DNA of 48,013 nucleotides from an uncultured Pelagibacteraceae bacterium (GTDB lineage Bacteria > Pseudomonadota > Alphaproteobacteria > Pelagibacterales > AG-422-B15), in the NCBI GenBank assembly GCA_902617525.1, contig CACMWW010000009.1, forward strand, positions 1 to 48,013. Reading direction: 5' to 3'. Below are positions 27,008 to 33,964 of this stretch, piece by piece. The number at the start of each line of letters is the position of its first letter. The first letter of the stretch is position 1. The notes below the pieces were generated by a model. That model was not told the origin of the DNA. It ran no database searches and worked only from the letters and a program-made list of their open reading frames with translations. The translations under genes were made by a program, and so were the position numbers.

Positions 27008-27847
27008 ATGAAACAATATCATTTAAATAAACTATCTCCAGAACTGGGGGCAGAAATTGGTGGAATTGATTTGTCAAAAGATTTTGATGAAGAAATTCAA
27101 AATAAAATTTATGACGACTTAATAAATTACAAAGTTTTATTTTTTAGGGAGCAAAATATTACTCCGCAATTTCACGTTGAATTTGCAAAAAGCTTTGGTT
27201 CGATCGAAGAGCCGCACCCTGTTTATCCTCATGTAGAGGGATTTCCTGAAATTGTTTTACTAGAAAATGATAGGGATAACCCACCGGATACAGATGAATG
27301 GCATACTGATGTAACGTTTAAAAATGATCCACCTTTTGCATCTGTTTTGTACAGTAAAACAATTCCAGAAGTTGGTGGCGATACATTATGGAGTTCTCTA
27401 TCAAAAATATATGATGCACTTCCTCATGAATTGAAAGCGCAAATTGAAAACTTAAGGGCAATTCATGACATGGGAAGTTTTCGAAACAATTATATGAACG
27501 ATGATAATAAAGAATCTTCAATTAAATTAAATAAAGGGTTTGAAGAATTTGGAAATGCCGTTCATTCAGTTGTAAAAGTTCATCCAATTTCCAGTGAGAA
27601 GTTTCTATATATAAACCCTAGTTTTACGTCTCAGATCGTTGGTATGACAACAACAGACTCTAATAACTTACTCTCATATTTATTTAATTTTATGTGCAAA
27701 CCAGAATTTCAAATAAGATTTAAGTGGACGCCAAATACATTAGTTATTTGGGATAATCGTTGCACAATGCATTATGCTATTGGTGACTATATGCCAAATA
27801 AACGTGTTATGCATAGAGTTACAGTCTTAAATGATCGCAGAGATTAA
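27008..27847 (+). CDS. TauD/TfdA-family Fe(II)/2-oxoglutarate dioxygenase
   Basis: A 279-residue non-haem iron oxygenase. The first iron ligands are His99 and Asp101 in EWHTDVTF and the distal His is His269 in RVMHRVTV; the 2-oxoglutarate-binding Arg is probably in the MHRVTVLNDRR end. The start YHLNKLSPELGAEIGGIDLS is typical of taurine dioxygenase-like proteins. The substrate cannot be read from the sequence; sulfonates, sulfate esters or other small acids are all possible. Sulfur scavenging would suit the neighbouring cysE-suf operon, but that link is inference. Confidence 0.9.
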   Translation: MKQYHLNKLSPELGAEIGGIDLSKDFDEEIQNKIYDDLINYKVLFFREQNITPQFHVEFAKSFGSIEEPHPVYPHVEGFPEIVLLENDRDNPPDTDEWHTDVTFKNDPPFASVLYSKTIPEVGGDTLWSSLSKIYDALPHELKAQIENLRAIHDMGSFRNNYMNDDNKESSIKLNKGFEEFGNAVHSVVKVHPISSEKFLYINPSFTSQIVGMTTTDSNNLLSYLFNFMCKPEFQIRFKWTPNTLVIWDNRCTMHYAIGDYMPNKRVMHRVTVLNDRRD

Positions 27848-27869
27848 ATAACTGTAAATATTATTTTTA

Positions 27870-28415
27870 ATGAAAAATATTCTTATTGTACCTTTATTAT
27901 TAATTATTTTTATAAGCAGATCGAATGGAGAAAATATTTTGAAAGACGATTTCACGAATGAGAATGAATGGACCTATATTGCAGATAATGTGATGGGTGG
28001 TATGTCTGACGGTGGAGTCGAATTTAATTTGGTTGATAGTAATGTTTACGCCTTACTAAGCGGAAATGTTAGCACAGAAAACAATGGCGGCTTCATTCAA
28101 ATTCGTAGAGAACTTAAGAATACTGATTTAAGTAAAGCTAAGTCGATAAGGGTATATGCAAGAGGAAATAATGAAAAATATTATATTTTTTTAAGAACAA
28201 CAGGAACGATATTGCCATGGCAATACTATTCACACGAATTTACAGTAAATGAAGAATACAATGAATTCATAATGCCGATCAAAGATTTTAAGAAATCTGG
28301 AACTTTATTAGCAAAACAAGTTAATCCAAAGAAAATAACTTCAGTAGCTATTGTTGCATATGGAAGAGATCATGTTGCAGAGATTTACGTTAAGGAATTA
28401 GAATTTATTGAATAG
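27870..28415 (+). CDS. CIA30-family exported protein
   Basis: A 181-residue protein with an N-terminal signal peptide (ILIVPLLLIIFISRSNG) and a CIA30-type beta-sandwich: NEWTYIADNVMGGMSDGGVEF, GNVSTENNGGFIQIRREL, IRVYARGNNEKYYIFLRT and AIVAYGRDHVAEIYVKELEF. The family is named after the mitochondrial complex I assembly factor NDUFAF1, but bacterial exported members have no proven role in complex I and may bind carbohydrates or other ligands. It lies 22 nt after the dioxygenase and 6 nt before an unknown membrane protein; the three look like one operon. Confidence 0.85.
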   Translation: MKNILIVPLLLIIFISRSNGENILKDDFTNENEWTYIADNVMGGMSDGGVEFNLVDSNVYALLSGNVSTENNGGFIQIRRELKNTDLSKAKSIRVYARGNNEKYYIFLRTTGTILPWQYYSHEFTVNEEYNEFIMPIKDFKKSGTLLAKQVNPKKITSVAIVAYGRDHVAEIYVKELEFIE

Positions 28416-28421
28416 AGAGAT

Positions 28422-29051
28422 ATGTGGCTATTTGATTGTGGACTAGATATTGTTGAGTGGAGAAGAACTATAGTAGTTTATTTATCTGCAATTGCTCCAA
28501 TAATTTTATCTTTATATCTAATATATAAAAATCAAATGAAGAAATGGATTACATTAACATTGTTATCTTCCTTTTTAATTGCTGCGCTTGGATGGGAAAT
28601 ATGGGTTAATTTTGGACTTATTGACGGTGATCCGGTTAATCTCAGAAGATCTGATGCAATGACATGTGCAATTCCAATGGAAATTAATTGGTTAGTAAAT
28701 TCAATAGCCGATACTGGAATTGTTTGGTTTGCAATTATTCTTGTTTATTGGATTTTTCCAAAAAGAGCTCTTGAGTATGAGAAATTTCAATTTCTGTTTT
28801 TGTCTATGTTTTTTATTTGGTTCATGGGTCAAAATTTTTTAGTAGAGGCTGTTATTTATCACAATCAAGTAGGAGGCGATGCAGCAATTTCTTGGGCGCC
28901 ATTAATGCCATTTGGCCCTTATTTTAATCCAACATTAATAAATTTTGGCGAAAGAGACATAACGCTTCAATCTCAATCTGCATGGATTATCGGAACGATA
29001 GTTTTCTATTCTATATCTGTGTATTTTTATAAAAAAACAAACGGAAAATAA
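28422..29051 (+). CDS. Multi-pass membrane protein of unknown function
   Basis: A 209-residue protein that I do not recognise. It has about five hydrophobic segments (near residues 18-36, 44-60, 95-112, 121-140 and 186-202). Between the second and third is a conserved-looking loop, VNFGLIDGDPVNLRRSDAMT, with charged and Cys residues, and after the fourth a polar Gly/Pro-rich loop (SWAPLMPFGPYFNPTLINFG). A Shine-Dalgarno-like GAGAG precedes the start. It follows the CIA30 gene by 6 nt and is followed at once by a strong hairpin, so it closes the tauD-CIA30 transcript. Confidence 0.75.
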   Translation: MWLFDCGLDIVEWRRTIVVYLSAIAPIILSLYLIYKNQMKKWITLTLLSSFLIAALGWEIWVNFGLIDGDPVNLRRSDAMTCAIPMEINWLVNSIADTGIVWFAIILVYWIFPKRALEYEKFQFLFLSMFFIWFMGQNFLVEAVIYHNQVGGDAAISWAPLMPFGPYFNPTLINFGERDITLQSQSAWIIGTIVFYSISVYFYKKTNGK

Positions 29052-29052
29052 A

Positions 29053-29078
29053 AAACCCCATCTATAGAGATGGGGTTT
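29053..29078. terminator. Bidirectional intrinsic terminator
   Basis: A perfect hairpin with stem AAACCCCATCT / AGATGGGGTTT and loop ATAG lies 1 nt after the membrane-protein stop. On the plus strand it is followed by TATTTTAG; on the minus strand by a run of six T. It can thus end the plus-strand tauD-CIA30 operon and, with an even better U tract, a minus-strand transcript coming from the structured region to its right. Confidence 0.85.
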
Positions 29079-29098
29079 ATTTTAGTTTTATTTCAAAC

Positions 29099-29115
29099 AT
29101 CTACGTCTTGTAGAT
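29099..29115. repeat. Short perfect hairpin
   Basis: ATCTAC-GTCTT-GTAGAT, six pairs with a 5-nt loop, 20 nt from the terminator at 29053-29078. It pairs on both strands, so it does not show direction. Confidence 0.6.
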
Positions 29116-29135
29116 TTTAGAATATTTTTGAAATG

Positions 29136-29174
29136 GTTGTGGACACCACCCCTTACAATGTTGGTGGCGTCAAC
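29136..29174 (-). ncRNA. Long hairpin, best paired as minus-strand RNA
   Basis: On the minus strand GTT-GAC-G-CCACC pairs with GGTGG-T-GTC-(CAC bulge)-AAC, 12 pairs including one G-U, around a 12-nt loop. On the plus strand the same place has an A/C mismatch (29145 against 29168). This is the most GC-rich, most structured element of the gene-free region. No known RNA family was recognised. Confidence 0.4.
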
Positions 29175-29242
29175 TTTTTAACCTCCACATTATCATCAAC
29201 TAAATAATATCAAGCACTCTCAAAATGTGAATTAAAAATGAA

Positions 29243-29275
29243 AAAAGCCTAAATACAGAAAGTATTTAAGCTTTT
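29243..29275 (-). terminator. Probable minus-strand intrinsic terminator
   Basis: On the minus strand AAAAGCTTAAATAC pairs with GTATTTAGGCTTTT over 14 positions with one G-U, loop TTTCT, and runs on into a T-rich tail (TTTTTTCATTTTT). Read on the plus strand it has a C/A mismatch. It could end the minus-strand dehydrogenase transcript, which would then pass antisense through the zinc-ribbon gene. Confidence 0.6.
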
Positions 29276-29297
29276 CATGATGATAACGTAGATTGAT

Positions 29298-29327
29298 GAT
29301 CCTTATAGATAATTCTTTATAAGAATC
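29298..29327 (-). repeat. Hairpin, best paired on the minus strand
   Basis: On the minus strand GATTCTTATA pairs with TATAAGGATC (ten pairs, one G-U) around a 10-nt loop; on the plus strand the same position is a C/A mismatch. It lies between the zinc-ribbon start codon and the terminator at 29243-29275. Confidence 0.5.
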
Positions 29328-29364
29328 AATTAATATATTTGATAAATATATTTGGTATTAAAAA

Positions 29365-29538
29365 ATGACCCAGCAAAACTGCCAATGGTGTAATACTTCA
29401 ATAATTCCAATTGATGTACATGGTCACTATCAATGCCCAAATTGTAAGATTAATATTGATCCATGTTGCTCTGGCGAACATAATGATGATTATGATACAA
29501 CTTTGCAGTCTTGTAACACCAAACGCTTCGACGAATAA
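29365..29538 (+). CDS. 57-residue zinc-ribbon mini-protein
   Basis: A small cytoplasmic protein with two CxxC knuckles, CQWC at residues 6-9 and CPNC at 24-27, 14 residues apart, which form a classic treble-clef or ribbon zinc site. A further CC pair (residues 34-35) and a Cys near residue 50 follow an acidic tail (GEHNDDYD). I do not know a named family. The regular spacing of the metal ligands makes it very likely a real gene despite its size. There is no strong Shine-Dalgarno. A minus-strand hairpin region lies just upstream. Confidence 0.7.
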   Translation: MTQQNCQWCNTSIIPIDVHGHYQCPNCKINIDPCCSGEHNDDYDTTLQSCNTKRFDE

Positions 29539-29543
29539 TCAAA

Positions 29544-29657
29544 TCAAAAAAAATACAAAAACAACATCAAAATCAAAAAGACAACAAGTGCCATTAATGG
29601 AAAGGTGAGTATTCTATAAATAATTTGTAAGAACTGTTTAAAACTAAACTGCTCCAT
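29544..29657 (-). CDS. Possible 37-residue single-pass membrane peptide
   Basis: A minus-strand frame of 37 codons starts 8 nt after the stop of the dehydrogenase gene and reads MEQFSFKQFLQIIYRILTFP followed by an unbroken hydrophobic helix and TGA. It would be in the same transcript as the dehydrogenase. No Shine-Dalgarno is seen, and AT-rich DNA gives such hydrophobic frames by chance, so this is a tentative call. Confidence 0.3.
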   Translation of the reverse strand: MEQFSFKQFLQIIYRILTFPLMALVVFLILMLFLYFF

Positions 29658-29665
29658 AGGATTAT

Positions 29666-30529
29666 TTAACTAAGAATTATGTCTTCACCATCATCTTTGT
29701 TTACAAAGAAATCTGGAAATGGTTCAGCATCAGGAGTTGCAAGATATTCAGATAAATCGGTCTTACCAGCTTTCATCATCGTACTGTCATCAACACACAT
29801 GTTTCCTGTAAATTTTTTGGAATCCTGAGTAAGTATTACATATGCAGCATCACCCATGATAGCAGGTGTTCTGCATTTACTTTTGCCTTGGTCATCCATT
29901 GATGCCGCTAAAATATTGTTAACAGCAGCTGTATCAATCATCGTTCTTGGCCATAATGAATTTACAGCAATGCCTGATGACTTTAATTCTTCTGACATTC
30001 CTAATGTACACATGCTCATTCCATATTTTGCCATAGTATAAGCTACATGCGGACTAAACCACTGACTTTCCATGTTTAACGGTGGACCCAGGTTTAGAAT
30101 ATGTGGATTGTTTCCTTTTTTTAAATGAGGAATGCATGACTTAGAAACAAGAAATGTTCCTCTAGTATTAATGTTATGCATTAGATCGTATCTTTTCATT
30201 TCTGTATTTACAGTTGGAGTTAAGCTAATAGCACTTGCATTGTTTACACAAATATCAATACCACCGAATGTTTCTACAGTTTTTTCAACAGCAGAAAGCA
30301 CCTGATCTTCAAATCTTATATCTGTTTTAATTCCAATAGCATTACCTCCAGCTTTAATCAAATCCTCAGCAGCAGTAAAAATAGTCCCAGGTAATGTTGG
30401 TTGCGGTTCAGTGGTTTTTGCAATAATTGCAATATTGGCACCATCTTTTGCAGCACGTTCAGCAATTGCATATCCGATGCCTCTAGTAGCACCAGTTATA
30501 AATAATGTTTTTCCCTTGAGATCAGTCAT
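29666..30529 (-). CDS. Short-chain dehydrogenase/reductase, HSDL2-like
   Basis: A 287-residue SDR that closely resembles the dehydrogenase half of HSDL2 and lacks its SCP2 lipid-binding tail. The cofactor loop is TGATRGIGYAIA, followed by the AKTTEPQPTLPGTIF stretch typical of this branch, NNASAISLT and the catalytic YTMAK. At the place where HSDL2 has ILNISPPLN this protein has ILNLGPPLN, so the Ser of that motif is Gly. A strong AAGGAG site precedes the start. It is divergent from the GYD-cupin cluster across an 83-nt gap, which suggests common control. The substrate is unknown, perhaps a fatty or hydroxyl compound. Confidence 0.88.
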   Translation of the reverse strand: MTDLKGKTLFITGATRGIGYAIAERAAKDGANIAIIAKTTEPQPTLPGTIFTAAEDLIKAGGNAIGIKTDIRFEDQVLSAVEKTVETFGGIDICVNNASAISLTPTVNTEMKRYDLMHNINTRGTFLVSKSCIPHLKKGNNPHILNLGPPLNMESQWFSPHVAYTMAKYGMSMCTLGMSEELKSSGIAVNSLWPRTMIDTAAVNNILAASMDDQGKSKCRTPAIMGDAAYVILTQDSKKFTGNMCVDDSTMMKAGKTDLSEYLATPDAEPFPDFFVNKDDGEDIILS

Positions 30530-30612
30530 ATTAACTCCTTAAAAAGGTATAAAAATTTGTCATAAAAGTTTCACTAAGATAGTTCATAATATTTTTATTT
30601 AAAGGAGTAAAT

Positions 30613-30939
30613 ATGGCTAAATTTTATATGATGGCAAAATATACCCCAGAAGCCCTTAAAGGATTTTTAAGCAAACCTGAAGATGACAGAAAGGCAGCTG
30701 TAACCAAGCTTGTTGAGTCAGTTGGGGGAAATCTTTTATCTTTTGATATAGTTAGAGGGGACTATGATTTAGTGATGGTTGTAGACTCTATTGATTTTAA
30801 TTCAGCGGCAGGTGCAAAAATTGCTGTACAATCTACTGGTATGGCGACTGATGCAGTTATTTTGGAAGCAGTGGATATGACAGAGATTGTTTCCAAAGCA
30901 GGTACAGCACTTGGCAGCTATTCTAAACCAGGAGGTTAA
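30613..30939 (+). CDS. GYD domain protein
   Basis: A 108-residue protein of the GYD family, named for the RGDYDLVM-type strand seen here. The fold is a ferredoxin-like alpha/beta sandwich that usually dimerises. The N-terminus FYMMAKYTPEALKGF and VESVGGNLLSFDIVRGDYD are typical. The function of the family is unknown. It has a clear AAAGGAG site and is the first gene of a five-gene plus-strand run. Confidence 0.88.
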   Translation: MAKFYMMAKYTPEALKGFLSKPEDDRKAAVTKLVESVGGNLLSFDIVRGDYDLVMVVDSIDFNSAAGAKIAVQSTGMATDAVILEAVDMTEIVSKAGTALGSYSKPGG

Positions 30940-30940
30940 T

Positions 30941-31321
30941 ATGGACGTTAAAGAAGTAGTACAAAGAGGTTATGATTTATTTGGATCTGGAGATATGGAA
31001 ACATTCTTTGGTGAAATAGTTCATGACGACATAACATGGACTTTTCCAGGAGAAGAAGGAAAACATCCATTAGCAGGTGTGCATAAAGGTAAGGAAAATT
31101 TCATTGCAAATATGTCAAAAATCCCTGAGTACTGGGATAATTTTATGGTTACACCGCAAGCAATGATTAGTGAAGGCAACAAAGTATTCGCATTAGTAAA
31201 AGGAACTGCTGATGGTATGGATACTATGTTTGGTCATTACTTTGAAGTTGAGAACAATCAATTCAAAGTCATGATGACTTTTGATGATACGCTTACTGCG
31301 TTTAATGCAATGAAGAAATAA
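30941..31321 (+). CDS. SnoaL/NTF2-like protein
   Basis: A 126-residue protein of the SnoaL-like (NTF2 fold) superfamily, small cone-shaped barrels that act as isomerases, cyclases, dehydratases or binding proteins. Signs are the start VVQRGYDLFGSGDMETFFGE, DDITWTFPGE, HKGKENFIANM and the C-terminal MMTFDDTLTAFNAM. The start at 30941 is one base after the GYD stop and has an AGGAGG site in the end of that gene; the frame is open upstream but overlaps GYD. Confidence 0.85.
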   Translation: MDVKEVVQRGYDLFGSGDMETFFGEIVHDDITWTFPGEEGKHPLAGVHKGKENFIANMSKIPEYWDNFMVTPQAMISEGNKVFALVKGTADGMDTMFGHYFEVENNQFKVMMTFDDTLTAFNAMKK

Positions 31322-31330
31322 GGAGTGTTT

Positions 31331-31681
31331 ATGAGTAGTGTTGAGGTAAAAAGTTTTGCTAATGCCGATGAAATTAATGACAATTTTAATAATGCAAAAA
31401 TTGAAGCTGTAAATGTAGGTGGACAACGCATTATGAAATTATCACTTGAACCAGGATGGAAGTGGTCGAATGATATCAAGCCTACAGTGGGCACAGATAG
31501 TTGCCAAGCAACGCATTTGGGCGTGATTGTGAGTGGAACAGTTGCAGTCAAGCACAACGATGGCACTGAAATGTCTTATACTGCCGGTGATGCGTATTCA
31601 ATTGCACCTGGTCACGATGGATGGGTTGTAGGTGATGATCCTGCTGTTGTGTATGAATTTGCAGGTAAATGGGGTGAGTAA
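31331..31681 (+). CDS. Small cupin-domain protein
   Basis: A 116-residue single cupin. The first cupin motif region is LEPGWKWSNDIKP ... CQATHLGVIVSGTVAVKHNDG and the second is GDAYSIAPGHDGWVVGDDP. Possible metal ligands are His in TH and in GHDGW, but the set is incomplete against classic metal cupins. I take the ATG at 31331 with an AAGGAG site 5-6 nt upstream, not a GTG at 31325. Small stand-alone cupins can be enzymes or binding proteins; the role is unknown. Confidence 0.85.
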   Translation: MSSVEVKSFANADEINDNFNNAKIEAVNVGGQRIMKLSLEPGWKWSNDIKPTVGTDSCQATHLGVIVSGTVAVKHNDGTEMSYTAGDAYSIAPGHDGWVVGDDPAVVYEFAGKWGE

Positions 31682-31683
31682 TT

Positions 31684-32061
31684 ATGACAACTAATAAATC
31701 GCAATATACTCTTACTACTCAATGGATTGTACCAGAAGAAAAGAAATCTGAATTTGAAAGCTTCTTTTCTGAGCATGAGGCGTGGATGAGAGAAACACAC
31801 AATTTAAGCGGAGACAGTGAGCCAAGGATTGTTGACTATTCTGTTTCAAAAGCACCTCAGTATATCGACAATGATTTAGAAAAAGGTCCATCAGGAAAGA
31901 TAATATATTCCTTACATGAGGTGTACGTTACTGATCAAGGAGCAATGAAGCATTTTGAACTTTGGCAATCACATCCTGCCGCTGAAAAGATGGCAGGCAT
32001 GGCTGAATATCAAACTGATATGTCATTTAATGCTGAAGTAATAGCTTCAATGGAATCATAG
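31684..32061 (+). CDS. ABM-like alpha/beta-barrel protein
   Basis: A 125-residue protein whose pattern (TTQWIVPEEKKSEFESFFSE ... IIYSLHEVYVTDQGAMKHFE ... SHPAAEKMAGM) fits the antibiotic-biosynthesis-monooxygenase (ABM) type of dimeric alpha/beta barrel, with a longer central loop than usual. Such proteins include cofactor-free oxygenases and haem-degrading enzymes, but the activity cannot be inferred here. It is 2 nt after the cupin gene. Confidence 0.65.
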   Translation: MTTNKSQYTLTTQWIVPEEKKSEFESFFSEHEAWMRETHNLSGDSEPRIVDYSVSKAPQYIDNDLEKGPSGKIIYSLHEVYVTDQGAMKHFELWQSHPAAEKMAGMAEYQTDMSFNAEVIASMES

Positions 32062-32076
32062 AAAGGAGATTTAAAT

Positions 32077-32370
32077 ATGTACGTTATGTTGACACAAAAA
32101 TTATCCAAAGGTTTTAAATCATGGAAAGATATGGTTCATGAAAATAAACATAAACTAGAGGGCTTTAAAGGTAGAATTATATTTGCTGGATCTCATGCTG
32201 AAGATGATAACTCCATGGTAGTTATTATGCATTATGATGATAAAGAAGGACTTATGGCTTTTAAAAACGACGAAGAATTAACTAAAGCCAGGCAAGAGGC
32301 AGGAGCTTTAACTGAGACAACGGTGATGACAGTTATGACTGAAGATGCCCTCTTAAATTTTCCAAGCTAA
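32077..32370 (+). CDS. Small alpha/beta protein, possibly a second dimeric-barrel fold
   Basis: A 97-residue protein with a beta-alpha-beta-beta-alpha-beta pattern: YVMLTQKL, FKSWKDMVHENKHKLEG, GRIIFAGSH, SMVVIMHYDDKEGLMAF and a final TVMTVMTED strand. This is like DUF3764-type or ABM-type proteins, but I cannot name the family with confidence. A strong AAAGGAG site precedes the start. It is the last gene of the cluster and its end almost meets the convergent gene at 32375. Confidence 0.6.
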   Translation: MYVMLTQKLSKGFKSWKDMVHENKHKLEGFKGRIIFAGSHAEDDNSMVVIMHYDDKEGLMAFKNDEELTKARQEAGALTETTVMTVMTEDALLNFPS

Positions 32371-32374
32371 AATT

Positions 32375-32602
32375 TTAATTGGCTGCAAGTTGAAAGGAAT
32401 TATCTTCTCTGCAGCCAGTTCCAATCGATAAACCAAGTTCTTTTATCTCGCTTTCTGAATATTTAGCCTCATCTAAATTATTTAAAACAGCCAAATTTCG
32501 ATCAATACAACTCTTGTGCGGTGAAGGAACAAGAGATGTAAAAAAAATGACAAAAACGAAAAGTGCGAATGCTAATGGAACTAAGCCGTATCTATTAATC
32601 AT
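32375..32602 (-). CDS. Small membrane-anchored protein of unknown function
   Basis: A 75-residue protein with an N-terminal hydrophobic segment (YGLVPLAFALFVFVIFFTSLV) that may be a signal anchor, then a polar domain with two Cys (SCIDRN and GTGCRED) that could pair as a disulfide outside the cytoplasm. No family was recognised. Its ATG overlaps the end of the DUF1192 gene by 4 nt (ATGA), so the two are translated together. Confidence 0.6.
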   Translation of the reverse strand: MINRYGLVPLAFALFVFVIFFTSLVPSPHKSCIDRNLAVLNNLDEAKYSESEIKELGLSIGTGCREDNSFQLAAN

Positions 32603-32778
32603 TTTTTGAATAAACTTTCGGCATTTAGACGATCTTTTTCTTTAGATGAAATATAGTTTTCAGCTCTCTTTATTTCTGCATTAAGTTCTTTAATATAATC
32701 TTTAAGTTCTTCTATACTCAAAGTATCAAAATCAATTTCTTTTGGCTTAATAATTGGCTCTAAATCATCAGTATCCAT
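32599..32778 (-). CDS. DUF1192 domain protein
   Basis: A 59-residue protein (from the ATG at 32778) that matches the small alphaproteobacterial DUF1192 family: an acidic start MDTDDLEP, then FDTLSIEELKDYIKELNAEI, a coiled coil, and a final region ending SLFKK. The function of the family is unknown. An in-frame ATG at 32796 would add six residues; the shorter form matches the family better. It is divergent from the methyltransferase gene. Confidence 0.75.
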   Translation of the reverse strand: MDTDDLEPIIKPKEIDFDTLSIEELKDYIKELNAEIKRAENYISSKEKDRLNAESLFKK

Positions 32779-32823
32779 TAAAGTTGAGTGTTTCATTTTT
32801 TTGGCAACTTGTTAAGATTAAAT

Positions 32824-33927
32824 ATGGAAGAAGAAGTCCGTTTTTTTGACAATCGACAGAGATATTTATTATTTGTAACAACTACAAATGAAAAAGCGGT
32901 AATAGCTGAAAAGCTATCTCATATAATTAATGAATTGAAACCAGTAAAACCAGCTCTAAAAATATTTGATGCTGGAGTAGGTGATGGAGCTGTGTTAATG
33001 AATGTGCTTCGAATTGCCCATCAAAAATTTCCAACTGTTCCTTTTTATGTTTCTTGCAAAGATGTAAGCATGGAAGATGCAAGAATTACAATTGAAAAAC
33101 TTGCAGACAGATTTGTTGAACATCCAAATATGGTTTTTACAATATCTAATTTACACTATTCTGAAGCCGGGCATCTCAAATCAAATAACGAGTCTAAGCA
33201 ACAAAATATGAACTGGAACAGCATTGCATTAGATGGCGACTCTTCATTTGGCTTCTATGAGCAATTAAGACAGTTGGGCCCACTTTTAAAAGAAAATTGG
33301 AGAGTTGAAGAAAATAAGCAGGGAAATACAACTTATGAAAATCCATCTGTAATTTGCATATATAGAAAAGATCATGAATTCACATTAGATCAAATAATTC
33401 CATCTAAAAACGAGTCTATCAATGAATTTGATTTAGTTATTGTCTCACAAGCATATCGCTCACGAGCAAGTGTTGAAAAAAAAGTTAATAATGTAATTAA
33501 ACCTATGGTTAGTTTGCTAGCGCCAAATGGAAAAATGGTTGCTTTTCACTCTTACGGAAATGACCCTGGTCTAAATGCAATTAATCAACTTTGGCCTGAT
33601 GAAAATCCATTTCCAAATAAAGGTCATGACATCATTCAGTATATGAAAAATAACTTAGGTAATGAACTTAATAGCAAAATTCATTTCAGAGAACCAGAGA
33701 TATTTGAATACAAACTCCGGTCACAGCCAAATGAGATAAACAGTGGTATTGCCACATCATTAGTATTTTCTGCATGGAATGCTTGCACATATGTTGCTCA
33801 AATAAGTGATCAAATGGTTAAGGAAAAGGAAGCAGATCAAAGTTATATTAAGTGTATTGAGGACATAATTCGTGATCATGACGGATTATGGTTCTATGAC
33901 GAAATGCTTGTGGCTGACCGAAAATAA
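32824..33927 (+). CDS. Class I SAM-dependent methyltransferase
   Basis: A 367-residue protein with a Rossmann-type methyltransferase domain. The SAM loop is KIFDAGVGDGAVLMNVL, close to the N-terminus, with an acidic VSCKDVS strand after it. A later FDLVIVSQAYRSRASV and LLAPNGKMVAFHSYGND fit the end of the fold. An insert (about residues 110-185) separates these two halves. The substrate is unknown. I choose the ATG at 32824; an ATG at 32788 would overlap the divergent DUF1192 gene and adds an unlikely MFHFFGNLL leader. Confidence 0.8.
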   Translation: MEEEVRFFDNRQRYLLFVTTTNEKAVIAEKLSHIINELKPVKPALKIFDAGVGDGAVLMNVLRIAHQKFPTVPFYVSCKDVSMEDARITIEKLADRFVEHPNMVFTISNLHYSEAGHLKSNNESKQQNMNWNSIALDGDSSFGFYEQLRQLGPLLKENWRVEENKQGNTTYENPSVICIYRKDHEFTLDQIIPSKNESINEFDLVIVSQAYRSRASVEKKVNNVIKPMVSLLAPNGKMVAFHSYGNDPGLNAINQLWPDENPFPNKGHDIIQYMKNNLGNELNSKIHFREPEIFEYKLRSQPNEINSGIATSLVFSAWNACTYVAQISDQMVKEKEADQSYIKCIEDIIRDHDGLWFYDEMLVADRK

Positions 33928-33964
33928 ATATTGAATTTCTCAAAAGCAATTTATATCACCTAGT

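Larger units (their letters stand above)
29079..29364. other. Gene-free structured region, possible minus-strand RNA
   Basis: No credible protein gene is present here. The stretch holds a row of hairpins, annotated separately. Three of them have one mismatch when read on the plus strand but pair throughout as minus-strand RNA because the mismatch becomes a G-U pair. That pattern suggests selected RNA structure on the minus strand, either a small RNA or the long 3' untranslated region of the dehydrogenase at 29666-30529. A clear promoter was not found inside. Confidence 0.45.

Noticed and set aside
29411..29608. 65-codon plus-strand frame overlapping the zinc-ribbon gene
   Set aside because: It is out of frame with the CxxC mini-protein and has a low-complexity Lys/Thr composition with no family features.
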